NCBI RefSeq assembly: GCF_902498185.1
Contig: NZ_CABVIX010000018.1
Span: 1 to 44,364, forward strand
Length of the DNA stretch: 44,364 nucleotides
Direction of reading: 5' to 3'
From: Pseudomonas fluorescens
GTDB lineage: Bacteria > Pseudomonadota > Gammaproteobacteria > Pseudomonadales > Pseudomonadaceae
Within the stretch, counting starts at the first letter, position 1; every line of letters starts with the position of its first letter. The notes under the pieces were generated by a model. It had not been told where the DNA came from. It saw only the letters and a program-made list of their open reading frames with translations, and ran no database searches. The translations under genes were made by a program, and so were the position numbers. Below, one piece after another: positions 6,903-15,323 of the stretch.

Positions 6903-7853
6903 ATGACCCGATCCGCCCGGGCAGAACGCCCGTCCATTTCTTTCCGACTAAGCAAGGCCGAACTGGTGCTGGTGTTCATCACCATGCTCTGGGGCGGTAC
7001 ATTCCTCCTGGTGCACAACGTCATGAGCGTGAGTGGGCCGATGTTCTTCGTTGGCCTGCGCTTCGCGGCGGCCGCGCTGTTCGTCGGGCTGGTCTCGCTA
7101 CGGGCGTTGCCCGCACTGACCCGCACGGAACTCAAGGCGGGGATGCTGATCGGTGTGACGATCATGCTTGGATACGGTTTGCAGACCATGGGCCTGCAAA
7201 CCATCAGCAGTAGTCAGTCCGCGTTCATCACGGCGCTGTATGTCCCCTTTGTTCCGCTGCTGCAGTGGCTCGTCCTTGGCCGGCGCCCAGGCCTGATGGC
7301 GAGTCTTGGCATTTGCCTGGCATTCGTCGGCCTGATGTTGCTGGCAGGGCCGCAGAACGGCTCGTTGCATCTCAGCGAGGGCGAGATCGTCACCCTCGTG
7401 AGTGCGGTGGCGATTGCCGCTGAAATCATCCTGATCAGCCGTTACGCGGGCAAGGTGGACGTACGCCGGGTCACGGTGGTTCAGTTGGCCACTGCATCAG
7501 CATTGTCTTTCTTGATGATCATGCCGACCCAGGAGGCCCTGCCCGACTTTTCCTGGCTACTGTTGCTGAGTGCCATAGGCCTGGGTGCGATGAGTGCTGT
7601 GATCCAGGTGGCTATGAACTGGGCTCAGAAATCGGTGTCACCTACCAAGGCCACGTTGATCTACGCAGGCGAACCCGTCTGGGCCGGAATCGTCGGCCGG
7701 CTGGCCGGCGAACGCTTGCAGGGGATTGCGCTGATCGGCGGAGCTCTGATCGTGCTGGCCGTGGTTGTCAGTGAGTTGAAGTTCAGGCGGCGCCCGAGGG
7801 CAGACGCGCCGCAGGTGGATGAAGGCCAGGACGAAGGAGAGCTCAGTCGTTGA
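6903..7853 (+). CDS. EamA/DMT family exporter
   Basis: The 316-residue inner-membrane protein has about ten transmembrane segments in two EamA repeats. The first repeat carries the family hallmark MLWGGTFLLVHNV and GLRFAAAALFVG. The second has the matching segment near LSAIGLGAMSAVIQVAMNWAQKSVSPTKATLIYAGEPVWAG. A basic, acidic tail follows (about 25 residues). The ATG at 6903 was chosen because helix one begins about 20 residues later; the open frame runs much further upstream over the antisense strand of the regulator and is not coding there. Divergence from the XRE-cupin gene with an operator-like palindrome between them suggests repression lifted by the exported compound. Substrate unknown; amino acid or metabolite export is typical. 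Confidence 0.85.
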   Translation: MTRSARAERPSISFRLSKAELVLVFITMLWGGTFLLVHNVMSVSGPMFFVGLRFAAAALFVGLVSLRALPALTRTELKAGMLIGVTIMLGYGLQTMGLQTISSSQSAFITALYVPFVPLLQWLVLGRRPGLMASLGICLAFVGLMLLAGPQNGSLHLSEGEIVTLVSAVAIAAEIILISRYAGKVDVRRVTVVQLATASALSFLMIMPTQEALPDFSWLLLLSAIGLGAMSAVIQVAMNWAQKSVSPTKATLIYAGEPVWAGIVGRLAGERLQGIALIGGALIVLAVVVSELKFRRRPRADAPQVDEGQDEGELSR

Positions 7854-7867
7854 TTCGAGGACGGAGC

Positions 7868-7922
7868 CGCTGTCTTTGTAAAAAACTGTTATAAAAAAAA
7901 TGCTGGTTACGCCGTCTTTGTA
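7868..7922. repeat. Pair of 13-base direct repeats upstream of the antiporter operon
   Basis: CGCTGTCTTTGTA (7868-7880) and CGCCGTCTTTGTA (7910-7922) differ at one base and start 42 bases apart, four helical turns. An A-rich tract lies between them. They sit about 60 and 105 bases upstream of the expected transcription start, a position suited to an activator. No regulator is identified. Confidence 0.45.
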
Positions 7923-7944
7923 GGATCCTGAGACAGCTTGCGTG

Positions 7945-7973
7945 TTGGTGATAGACACTGCGCCACGTATGAT
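7945..7973 (+). promoter_or_regulatory. Candidate sigma-70 promoter of the antiporter operon
   Basis: TTGGTG (7945-7950), a 17-base spacer and TATGAT (7968-7973) would start transcription near 7980, about 24 bases before the first gene. Confidence 0.5.
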
Positions 7974-8003
7974 CCTTGGCAAACTTCTGCAGATTAGAAC
8001 GCT

Positions 8004-10913
8004 ATGTCATTGATAGTGCTATTGCTTCTGCCGTTTGTCGGTAGTTGCCTGGCGGCTGTCCTGCCGCACAACGCCCGTAACACCGAGTCCTCGCTGGCCG
8101 GACTCGTTGCCCTGGCTGGCACCATCCAGGTAGCGTTGCTGTACCCGCAGATCGCTGACGGCGGGGTTATCCGCGAGGAATTCCTATGGCTTCCCAGCCT
8201 GGGCATGAACCTGGTCCTGCGCATGGATGGCTTTGCCTGGCTGTTTTCTCTCCTGGTGCTGGGGATCGGTACGCTGGTTGCGCTTTATGCTCGCTACTAC
8301 ATGTCGCCGCAAGATCCGGTACCGCGTTTCTTCGCATTCTTCCTCGCGTTCATGGGCGCCATGCTTGGCCTGGTGATATCGGGCAACCTGATCCAGCTGG
8401 TGTTCTTCTGGGAACTGACCAGCCTCTTCTCCTTCCTGCTCATCGGTTACTGGCACCATCGCGCCGACGCCAGACGCGGCGCGTACATGGCGCTGATGGT
8501 CACAGGAGCCGGCGGGTTGTGCCTGCTGGTGGGGGCGTTGCTGCTTGGCCATGTGGTCGGCAGCTATGACCTTGACAAGGTCCTGGCTGCCGGCGAACAG
8601 ATTCGCCAACATGCGCTGTATCCAGTGCTGCTGCCCCTGATCCTGATCGGCGCCTTGACCAAGAGCGCACAGTTCCCCTTCCAGTTCTGGCTGCCCCATG
8701 CAATGGCGGCTCCCACTCCGGTTTCCGCCTATCTCCACTCCGCGACCATGGTCAAGGCAGGCGTGTTCCTGCTGGCCAGACTCTGGCCGGTGCTTTCAGG
8801 TACCGAGGAGTGGTTCTGGATCGTCGGCGGCGCGGGTGCATGCACCCTGGTGCTCGGCGCTTTCGCCGCCATGTTCCAGAACGACCTCAAGGGGCTTCTC
8901 GCCTACTCCACTATCAGCCACCTGGGCCTGATCACGCTGCTACTGGGCCTGAACAGTCCCCTGGCGGCCGTCGCCGCGGTGTTCCATATCCTCAACCATG
9001 CCACGTTCAAGGCCTCCTTGTTCATGGCTGCGGGCATCATCGACCATGAAAGCGGCACCCGCGACATCCGCCGCCTCAGCGGGCTGTTCCGCCTGATTCC
9101 CTTCACCGCCACCCTGGCCATGGTGGCCAGTGCCTCGATGGCCGGGGTGCCGTTGATGAACGGTTTCCTGTCCAAGGAAATGTTCTTTGCCGAGACCGTG
9201 TTCATCAGCGCGAGCGCCTGGATCGAGCTGGCCCTGCCGGTCATAGCCACCTTGGCCGGCACTTTCAGCGTGGCGTATGCGCTGCGCTTCACGGTCGATG
9301 TATTCTTCGGACCCGCTGCCAGGGACCTGCCGCATCAGCCTCATGAACCGCCACGCTGGATGCGCGCGCCAGTCGAGCTGCTGGTGCTGACGTGCCTGGT
9401 GGTCGGCATCTTCCCTGCCCAGTCGGTAGGCCCGCTGCTCGCCGCGGCAGCGCTGCCGGTGGTTGGCGGCACCTTGCCGGAATACAGCCTGGCCATCTGG
9501 CACGGCTGGAATGCACCGCTGATCATGAGCGTGATTGCCATGGGCGGTGGCGTCCTGCTCTACCTGGTGCTGCGAGAGCAACTACGCCGCGGCCGCTTCC
9601 GTAATCCGCCCCTGATCGAGCGCTTCAACGGCAAGCGTCTGTTCGAACATGGGCAGGTCCACCTGATGCGCCTGGCGCGCCATGTCGAGCTGCTGCTGAC
9701 TACCCGTCGCCTGCAGACCCAACTGTTCATGCTGGCGCTGATGGCTTTCCTTGCTGGCCTGTTGCCCATGCTCTACAGCGGGCTGAGCTGGGGGGAGCGG
9801 CCCAAGATTCCCGGGTCTGGTGTGTTTGTCGCCCTCTGGGTGATCGCCATCGCCTGCGCCATCGGCGCCGCCTGGCAGGCCAAGTACCATCGTCTTGCCG
9901 CGCTGACCATGGTCAGCGTCTGCGGTCTGATGACGTGCATCACCTTTGTCTGGTTCTCCGCGCCCGATCTGGCCCTGACCCAACTGGTGGTCGAGGTGGT
10001 CACCACCGTGCTGATCCTGCTCGGTTTGCGCTGGCTGCCGCGGCGCATAGAAGGTGTATCGCCCTCGGCCGCGAGGCGTGCACGCCTGCGGCGTTTGCGC
10101 GATCTGCTGCTCGCAGCGCTGGTAGGCGGCGGCATGGCATTGCTTTCCTACTCCATGCTGACACGCCCGACGCCCAATGATATTTCCACGTTCTACCTGA
10201 GCCGGGCGCTGCCAGAAGGGGGCGGCACAAATGTGGTGAACGTCATGCTGGTGGACTTCCGTGGCTTCGATACCCTCGGTGAGATCACCGTACTGGTGGC
10301 AGTCTCGCTGACTGTGTTCGCCTTGCTTCGTCGCTTCCGTCCACCGAAGGAAAGCATGCAGCTCCCGGCGCAGCAGCGCCAGCTGGCACGGGATGTCGTG
10401 ACTGACCTGATCAACCCACGGCACGCCACCGACACCGCATTGGGCTTCATGATGGTGCCAGCGGTGCTGGTGCGGCTGCTGCTGCCGATTGCCCTGCTGG
10501 TATCGATGTACCTGTTCATGCGCGGGCACAACCAACCAGGCGGCGGCTTCGTGGCCGGGCTGGTGATGTCGGTAGCCTTCATTCTCCAGTACATGGTCGC
10601 TGGCACACAGTGGGTCGAGGCACAGATGAGCCTGCGCCCGTTGCGCTGGATGGGTACCGGGCTCTTGTGCGCCACCGTCACCGGCGTCGGTGCCATGGCC
10701 CTGGGATATCCGTTCCTGACCACGCACACCGCCCACCTGAACCTGCCTGTGCTGGGCGATATCCACGTAGCCAGTGCGCTGTTCTTCGACATCGGCGTGT
10801 ATACCGTGGTCGTCGGCTCGACATTGCTGATCCTCACCGCCCTGGCTCACCAGTCGGTTCGTGCCTATCGCCCTGGCAGCCAGCCCAAAACACGCCAAGC
10901 AGGAGCCGCCTGA
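8004..10913 (+). CDS. shaA: Mrp/Sha monovalent cation/H+ antiporter subunit A (A-B fusion)
   Basis: This 969-residue polytopic membrane protein is the large subunit of the multisubunit Na+(K+)/H+ antiporter, homologous to complex I NuoL. Functional residues are visible: E137 in FFWELTSLFSFLLIGYW and K220 in TKSAQFPFQFWLPHAMAAPT, which match the essential Glu and Lys of other MrpA proteins. Residues from about 800 onward (MYLFMRGHNQPGGGFVAGL) form an MnhB domain, so A and B are fused as in the six-gene group found in Pseudomonas, Rhizobium (PhaAB) and relatives. The complex sits in the inner membrane and supports salt and alkali tolerance and pH homeostasis. Its TGA overlaps the next ATG by one base. 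The ribosome site is weak. Confidence 0.95.
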   Translation: MSLIVLLLLPFVGSCLAAVLPHNARNTESSLAGLVALAGTIQVALLYPQIADGGVIREEFLWLPSLGMNLVLRMDGFAWLFSLLVLGIGTLVALYARYYMSPQDPVPRFFAFFLAFMGAMLGLVISGNLIQLVFFWELTSLFSFLLIGYWHHRADARRGAYMALMVTGAGGLCLLVGALLLGHVVGSYDLDKVLAAGEQIRQHALYPVLLPLILIGALTKSAQFPFQFWLPHAMAAPTPVSAYLHSATMVKAGVFLLARLWPVLSGTEEWFWIVGGAGACTLVLGAFAAMFQNDLKGLLAYSTISHLGLITLLLGLNSPLAAVAAVFHILNHATFKASLFMAAGIIDHESGTRDIRRLSGLFRLIPFTATLAMVASASMAGVPLMNGFLSKEMFFAETVFISASAWIELALPVIATLAGTFSVAYALRFTVDVFFGPAARDLPHQPHEPPRWMRAPVELLVLTCLVVGIFPAQSVGPLLAAAALPVVGGTLPEYSLAIWHGWNAPLIMSVIAMGGGVLLYLVLREQLRRGRFRNPPLIERFNGKRLFEHGQVHLMRLARHVELLLTTRRLQTQLFMLALMAFLAGLLPMLYSGLSWGERPKIPGSGVFVALWVIAIACAIGAAWQAKYHRLAALTMVSVCGLMTCITFVWFSAPDLALTQLVVEVVTTVLILLGLRWLPRRIEGVSPSAARRARLRRLRDLLLAALVGGGMALLSYSMLTRPTPNDISTFYLSRALPEGGGTNVVNVMLVDFRGFDTLGEITVLVAVSLTVFALLRRFRPPKESMQLPAQQRQLARDVVTDLINPRHATDTALGFMMVPAVLVRLLLPIALLVSMYLFMRGHNQPGGGFVAGLVMSVAFILQYMVAGTQWVEAQMSLRPLRWMGTGLLCATVTGVGAMALGYPFLTTHTAHLNLPVLGDIHVASALFFDIGVYTVVVGSTLLILTALAHQSVRAYRPGSQPKTRQAGAA

Positions 10914-11257
10914 TGGAAGAAGTCATCGCAATCGCCATCGGCGTCCTGGCCGCCTCCGGAGTCTGGCTGATCCTGCGGCCGCGTACCTTTCAGGTGATCA
11001 TGGGCCTGTGCCTGCTCTCCTATGGGGTGAACCTGTTCATTTTCAGCATGGGCAGCCTGTTCATCGGCAAGGAGCCCATCATCAAGGACGGCGTGCCCCA
11101 GGATCTGCTCAACTACACCGACCCCTTGCCCCAGGCACTAGTGCTGACCGCCATTGTCATCAGCTTTGCCATGACCGCGCTGTTTCTGGTAGTGATGCTC
11201 GCGTCGCGCGGGCTGACCGGCACCGACCATGTCGATGGCCGGGAGCGCGACGAATGA
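10913..11257 (+). CDS. shaC: Mrp/Sha antiporter subunit C
   Basis: The 114-residue protein has three transmembrane helices and resembles NuoK and MrpC (VMGLCLLSYGVNLFIFSMG; DPLPQALVLTAIVISFAMTALFLVV). The DPLPQALVLTAIVI stretch is the family signature. The ATG shares a base with the upstream stop (TGATG), with AGGAG just before it, so translation is coupled to subunit A. Length is normal. Confidence 0.95.
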   Translation: MEEVIAIAIGVLAASGVWLILRPRTFQVIMGLCLLSYGVNLFIFSMGSLFIGKEPIIKDGVPQDLLNYTDPLPQALVLTAIVISFAMTALFLVVMLASRGLTGTDHVDGRERDE

Positions 11258-12930
11258 CCCTGATGAACCAACTGATCGTCATGCCTATACTGCTGCCGCT
11301 GCTCACGGCCGCCCTGATGCTGCTGCTTGGAGAAAAGCACCGTCCGCTCAAGCGGCGCCTCAACCTGTTCTCCAGCGTATTGGGCCTGGCCATCGCCACC
11401 ACCCTGCTGTTCTGGGTGCGCGACCAGGGCCAGGCCGAGTCGATTGGCGTGTACCTGCCCGGCAACTGGCCAGCACCCTTCGGCATCGCGCTGGTGCTCG
11501 ATCATCTCTCGGCACTGATGCTGGTATTGACCGGGATCATCGCCGTCTGCGCGCTGCTCTTTGCGCGGGCACGCTGGGACAGCGCCGGGGCCAGCTTCCA
11601 CGCGTTGTTCCAGATACAGCTGATGGGCCTCTACGGCGCCTTTCTCACCGCCGACCTGTTCAACCTGTTCGTGTTCTTCGAAGTGCTGCTGGCTGCCTCC
11701 TACGGCTTGCTGCTGCACGGTTCCGGACGCGCGCGGGTCAAGGCAGGCCTGCACTACATCGCCATCAATCTGTTCGCCTCTACACTGTTCCTGATCGGCG
11801 CAGCGATGCTCTACGGCGTCACCGGCACCCTGAGCATGGCTGATCTGGCGTTGAAGATCCCGCTGGTTCCGGAAGCCGACCGCGGCCTTCTGCATGCGGG
11901 CGCCGCGATCCTGGCCATGGCTTTTCTGGTCAAGGCCGGTATCTGGCCGCTCAACTTCTGGCTAGTTCCGGCCTACTCCTCAGCCAGCGCCCCGGTGGCG
12001 GCGCTGTTTGCGATCATGACCAAGGTCGGCTTCTACGCAGTACTGCGCCTATGGACCCTGCTTTTCTCAAGCCAGGCCGGTGCCTCGGCGTTCTTCGGCA
12101 GCCAATGGTTGATCTATGCAGGTCTGATCACCCTGGCCATTGCCGCGTTTTCAATTCTTGCAGCACAACGCCTGGAGCGCATGGCTGCATTGAGCATCCT
12201 GGTGTCAGCCGGCACCCTCATGGCGGCCATTGGCTTCGGTCAACCAGTGCTGACCGGCGGGGCACTGTTTTACCTGGTAAGTTCAAGCCTGGCCCTGTGC
12301 GCACTGTTCTTGCTGGCCGAACTGATAGAACGCTCCCGCTCTGCCAATGAAGTGCCGCTCGATGATGACGACGGCATGCCGCCACCACTGGAATCGCTGC
12401 ACCCTCCCAAAGGCATCAATCTCGATGACGAGCAGAAGGCTGTGATCGGCCAGGTAATTCCATGGACCATGGCCTTCCTGGGATTGGGCTTCATCGCCTG
12501 CGCCTTGCTGATCATCGGCATGCCGCCGCTGTCCGGCTTCATCGGCAAGCTCAGCCTGATCAGCGCACTCTTCAATCCGCTCGGCCTGGGCGTGGCCACC
12601 GCCGAGCCGCTGTCGGCAGCAGGCTGGACACTGGTCGCGCTGCTGGTCCTTTCCGGATTGGCCTCCTTGATCGCCATGGGCCGAGTGGGCATTCAGCGTT
12701 TCTGGAAACCCGAGGAGCGTCCCTCGCCCGTGCTGCGCCGCTATGAGTGCCTGCCAATCGTCATTCTGCTGGGCCTGTGCCTGGCCTTGAGCGTCAAGGC
12801 CGAGCCGCTGCTGCGCTACACGCAGGACACGGCGGCGAGCCTGCAGACCCCTGACAGTTACATCGAGGCCGTGCTGGGCACTCGTCCCGTTCCAGGCCCC
12901 GCTTCCCGTGACACTGAGGTGCAGCCATGA
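11254..12930 (+). CDS. shaD: Mrp/Sha antiporter subunit D
   Basis: This 558-residue proton-pumping-type subunit is homologous to NuoM/NuoN and MrpD, with about 14 helices. Signatures include the acidic helix FNLFVFFEVLLAASYGLLLHG and the lysine helix AMAFLVKAGIWPLNFWLVPAYSSASAPVAALFAIMTKVG in the proton-antiporter module. A charged cytoplasmic loop near residues 345-390 (DDDDG, then PPLESLHPPKG) is longer than in many homologues. The ATG overlaps the stop of subunit C (ATGA). A second ATG three codons later is possible. Confidence 0.95.
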   Translation: MTLMNQLIVMPILLPLLTAALMLLLGEKHRPLKRRLNLFSSVLGLAIATTLLFWVRDQGQAESIGVYLPGNWPAPFGIALVLDHLSALMLVLTGIIAVCALLFARARWDSAGASFHALFQIQLMGLYGAFLTADLFNLFVFFEVLLAASYGLLLHGSGRARVKAGLHYIAINLFASTLFLIGAAMLYGVTGTLSMADLALKIPLVPEADRGLLHAGAAILAMAFLVKAGIWPLNFWLVPAYSSASAPVAALFAIMTKVGFYAVLRLWTLLFSSQAGASAFFGSQWLIYAGLITLAIAAFSILAAQRLERMAALSILVSAGTLMAAIGFGQPVLTGGALFYLVSSSLALCALFLLAELIERSRSANEVPLDDDDGMPPPLESLHPPKGINLDDEQKAVIGQVIPWTMAFLGLGFIACALLIIGMPPLSGFIGKLSLISALFNPLGLGVATAEPLSAAGWTLVALLVLSGLASLIAMGRVGIQRFWKPEERPSPVLRRYECLPIVILLGLCLALSVKAEPLLRYTQDTAASLQTPDSYIEAVLGTRPVPGPASRDTEVQP

Positions 12931-13415
12931 GCCGAGCATTCCCTGCCCCACTGCTGTCGCTTACGCTGTTCGTGCTGTGGCTGCTGCTGAACCTGTCCCT
13001 GAGCCCTGGCAATATTCTGCTTGCCGCCATGCTGGCGATAGTAGCCCCGCTGATGCTGGCGCCGCTGCGCCCGCAGGTGGCGCGAATCCGCAAGCCAGGC
13101 AGCATCGCCCGCTTGATGTGGCGGGTCGGCACCGATGTCGTACTGTCGAACCTGCAAGTCGCGCGCGGGGTGCTCAGCGCACGTCGACGTCCGCCGCGCT
13201 CGGTTTTCGTGCACATCCCCCTGGCGCTGCGTGACGCCCATGGCCTGGCGGCGCTGTCGATGATCACCACGGTCATTCCGGGCACCATCTGGTCGGAACT
13301 GGCCCTGGACCGCAGCGTCTTGCTGCTGCATGTGTTCGACCTGGAGGACGAGGCGTCCTTCATAAAGCACTTCAAGGACACCTACGAGCGCCCGCTGATG
13401 GAGATCTTCGAATGA
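12927..13415 (+). CDS. shaE: Mrp/Sha antiporter subunit E
   Basis: The 162-residue protein has two N-terminal helices and a conserved soluble part with ALSMITTVIPGTIWSELALDRSVLLLHVFDLEDE, the MrpE signature (TPGT-like motif). GAGGTG precedes the ATG, which overlaps the stop of subunit D by four bases. It is needed for assembly or function of the complex in studied systems. Confidence 0.95.
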   Translation: MSRAFPAPLLSLTLFVLWLLLNLSLSPGNILLAAMLAIVAPLMLAPLRPQVARIRKPGSIARLMWRVGTDVVLSNLQVARGVLSARRRPPRSVFVHIPLALRDAHGLAALSMITTVIPGTIWSELALDRSVLLLHVFDLEDEASFIKHFKDTYERPLMEIFE

Positions 13416-13690
13416 CTGGCCTGCTCGCCAACGCCATCCTCGCCAGCCTGTTCATCTTCGCTACCGCCATGGCACTGGCGCTGGTCAGGTTGTTTCGCGG
13501 CCCTTCCGCCCAGGACCGGGTCCTGGCGCTGGATTACCTCTACATCCTGGCCATGCTGATGATGCTGGTGCTGGGGATTCGCTACGCCAGCGACACCTAC
13601 TTCGAAGGTGCCCTGCTGATTGCCCTGTTCGGCTTCGTCGGCTCTTTCGCACTGGCCAAGTTCCTGCTGCGCGGTGAGGTGATCGAATGA
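13412..13690 (+). CDS. shaF: Mrp/Sha antiporter subunit F
   Basis: The 92-residue protein has three helices and the MrpF motif RLFRGPSAQDRVLALDYLY, whose Asp in the second helix region is conserved in the family. It overlaps subunit E (ATGA), with GGAG upstream. Length is typical. Confidence 0.94.
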   Translation: MTGLLANAILASLFIFATAMALALVRLFRGPSAQDRVLALDYLYILAMLMMLVLGIRYASDTYFEGALLIALFGFVGSFALAKFLLRGEVIE

Positions 13691-14052
13691 ACGAAAGTGC
13701 TGAACTGCCATTCTGGCTTGAGGTGACAACCGCGGTCCTGCTGCTGACCGGCAGTGTCTTTGCCCTTGTCGGCGCTCTGGGACTGGTGCGGCTGAAAGAC
13801 TTCTTCCAACGCATGCACCCCCCGGCATTGGCATCGACAATGGGTGCCTGGTGCGTTGCACTGGCATCGATCATCTACTTTTCCGGGCTCAAGCAGAGCC
13901 CGGTGCTGCATGCCTGGCTGATCCCTGTTCTGCTGTCGATCACCGTGCCGGTGACCACGCTGCTGCTGGCTAGGGCGGCATTATTCAGGAAGCGCATGTC
14001 AGGTGATGACGTCCCCGCCGAGGTGAGCAGCGGCAAGGACAGCGGAAACTGA
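13687..14052 (+). CDS. shaG: Mrp/Sha antiporter subunit G
   Basis: The 121-residue protein has three helices with the MrpG motif GALGLVRLKDFFQRMHPPALASTMGAW. It ends in a short charged tail. It overlaps subunit F by four bases (ATGA), with GAGGTG upstream. It is the last gene of the operon; a strong hairpin follows. Confidence 0.94.
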   Translation: MNESAELPFWLEVTTAVLLLTGSVFALVGALGLVRLKDFFQRMHPPALASTMGAWCVALASIIYFSGLKQSPVLHAWLIPVLLSITVPVTTLLLARAALFRKRMSGDDVPAEVSSGKDSGN

Positions 14053-14054
14053 GA

Positions 14055-14072
14055 CGAGGGCGCCTGCCCTCG
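14055..14072. terminator. Two-way hairpin after the antiporter operon
   Basis: CGAGGGC (14055-14061) and GCCCTCG (14066-14072) form a perfect seven-pair stem with a four-base loop in the 24-base gap between the convergent shaG and 14077-14547 genes. No long T tract is present. Confidence 0.6.
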
Positions 14073-14076
14073 CTGA

Positions 14077-14547
14077 TCACTCGCTGGCCTTGAAGGTAGT
14101 CAGTTCGCCCTTACGCCATTTGGCAACCTTCGAGGTGGTTGCCTTCAGCAGCTTGCCAAGGCCGTCTTGTACCTGCTGGTGAGCGGCGAACACCAGCATC
14201 ACACCTTGACCTTCGCGGAACACGATGCCATCACCTTCGGGGACCGTGACGAACGCATAGTCGCCGACTCCATAGACGTTGAGCTTGATCTCGCGGAAGC
14301 GTATCTCCAGCTTGCCGCCCTCGCGGCTGGGCAAGACCGCTGCCCGGAAGTGATCACCTACCTTCAATTCCAGCCGCTGCTTGTCATCGACCACCAATGC
14401 GGTGTCGGTATCGAGCTCGGCCATGTACAGGCCCTCGGCATTCTGTTCGGTGATATAGACAAAACGCCCTTGAAACTGCCTGACCAACTTGGCCCGCAGA
14501 TCGCCCAGGGCAAACAGGGCATGGGTATCCAGAGTGCTGACTGCCAA
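14077..14547 (-). CDS. Conserved hypothetical protein, beta-rich, function unknown
   Basis: I do not recognise this 156-residue protein. It has no signal peptide or membrane helix and looks beta-rich in its middle (QGRFVYITEQNAEGLYMAEL; GKLEIRFREIKLNVYGVGD; YAFVTVPEGDGIVFREGQGVMLVF), ending in a basic tail (KATTSKVAKWRKGELTTFK). No PilZ motif is found. The open frame runs 51 codons further upstream, but TTG 14547 with AGGA eight bases before it starts right at the ordered sequence (MAVSTLDTHALFALGDL). It is convergent with the antiporter operon. No function can be offered. Confidence 0.7.
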   Translation of the reverse strand: MAVSTLDTHALFALGDLRAKLVRQFQGRFVYITEQNAEGLYMAELDTDTALVVDDKQRLELKVGDHFRAAVLPSREGGKLEIRFREIKLNVYGVGDYAFVTVPEGDGIVFREGQGVMLVFAAHQQVQDGLGKLLKATTSKVAKWRKGELTTFKASE

Positions 14548-14682
14548 TGAACAATTCCTCAAACCGATTACACTCCGTCGCCACGCGGGCAACATCATTG
14601 CGCGATGGCAACGGCACTTCAAAGTGGAAGTCACAAAGACTAATGGGTAAAGCCCGACACGTCTGTGCAGGCGGACGCAGAA

Positions 14683-14702
14683 GTGTGAAGGAATTCTCAC
14701 AC
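14683..14702. repeat. Inverted repeat GTGTGA-N8-TCACAC
   Basis: Perfect six-base arms (14683-14688 and 14697-14702) flank an eight-base centre containing GAATTC. The site is about 140 bases upstream of the 14077-14547 gene start. It resembles a CRP/Vfr site, but the eight-base centre does not match the six-base spacing of that family, so another dimeric regulator or a chance palindrome is possible. Confidence 0.35.
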
Positions 14703-14872
14703 ATGTTTGAAGGTCAAGTCCGCGCTAGATCCGGGCAAAGCGGGCGTTCCTCTCACCTGCCCATTACAGGAAAAGGAATATGCACGAAAACACCGAAATC
14801 CGTCGAGAGGGGAAATGCATTTCTTACATCGTATTGACCCACACCTTGTAATACGAACAGGTGAGAAAAGCA

Positions 14873-14904
14873 AAAGGCCCCATGGATCTCTCCACAGGGC
14901 CTTT
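14873..14904 (-). terminator. Rho-independent terminator of the DksA-like gene
   Basis: AAAGGCCC and GGGCCTTT form an eight-pair stem, followed on the minus strand by a T-rich run (TTTTGCTTTTC). It begins 14 bases after the stop codon. Confidence 0.75.
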
Positions 14905-14918
14905 GACCAACTAACAGG

Positions 14919-15323
14919 TCAGACCTGGCGCTGGTGCTTGTCGATCTGCTCGTGGCGCTCCTGCGCCTCGATGCAGTACTTGGTGGTCGGGCTGATCAGC
15001 AGACGCTTCAAGCCAATCGGCTCGCCGCTGTCATCGCACCAGCCGAAGCTCTCGTCGGCGATTCGGCCCAGCGCCATTTCAAGCTGGGGCAGAGAGCGTT
15101 GGTCACGTTCGATAGCGTTGACCAGCCAGTGGCGCTCTTCCTCGACGGAGGCAGCGTCAGCCGGGTCAGCAGGGCTGTCCAGGCTCTCGATGGTAATGCG
15201 GCTCTGTTCGATGCGCTCCTGGGTCTCGACTTTCATCGACTGCAGCAACTCGGTGAAGAACGCCAACTGCGCTGCGTTCATGTAGTCATCGGCCGGCATG
15301 GCCAGCAACTTTTCCTTGGTCAT
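14919..15323 (-). CDS. DksA/TraR-family regulator lacking a full zinc finger (DksA2-like)
   Basis: The 134-residue protein belongs to the DksA family, which binds the RNA polymerase secondary channel and works with ppGpp. The coiled-coil tip motif DxxDxA is intact (D53, D56, A58 in DPADAAS). In the finger region only two of four cysteines remain: C96 and C117, with S99 and T114 in the other positions. This is the pattern of the zinc-independent DksA2 paralogue of P. aeruginosa, which has the same length. That gene is controlled by Zur; I see no AT-rich Zur-box palindrome upstream here. A sigma-70 promoter lies at 15436-15464 and a terminator follows. It is not the canonical dksA next to gluQ. 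Confidence 0.85.
   Translation of the reverse strand: MTKEKLLAMPADDYMNAAQLAFFTELLQSMKVETQERIEQSRITIESLDSPADPADAASVEEERHWLVNAIERDQRSLPQLEMALGRIADESFGWCDDSGEPIGLKRLLISPTTKYCIEAQERHEQIDKHQRQV

Larger units (their letters stand above)
14548..14918. other. Intergenic region between the 14077-14547 gene and the DksA-like gene
   Basis: No gene is seen in these 371 bases. They hold an inverted repeat (14683-14702) and the terminator of the DksA-like gene (14873-14904). A TTGCCC with a poor -10 (TAATCG) lies about 15-40 bases upstream of the TTG start on the minus strand. Short open frames on the plus strand lack ribosome sites and family features. Confidence 0.5.

Noticed and set aside
9582..10898. 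438-residue open frame antisense to antiporter subunit A
   Set aside because: Long antisense frames are expected in GC-rich coding DNA; it has a low-complexity Gln/His-rich composition and lies opposite a strongly supported gene.
14683..14702. CRP/Vfr binding site
   Set aside because: TGTGA and TCACA are separated by eight bases, not the six of the CRP family; kept only as an unexplained inverted repeat.
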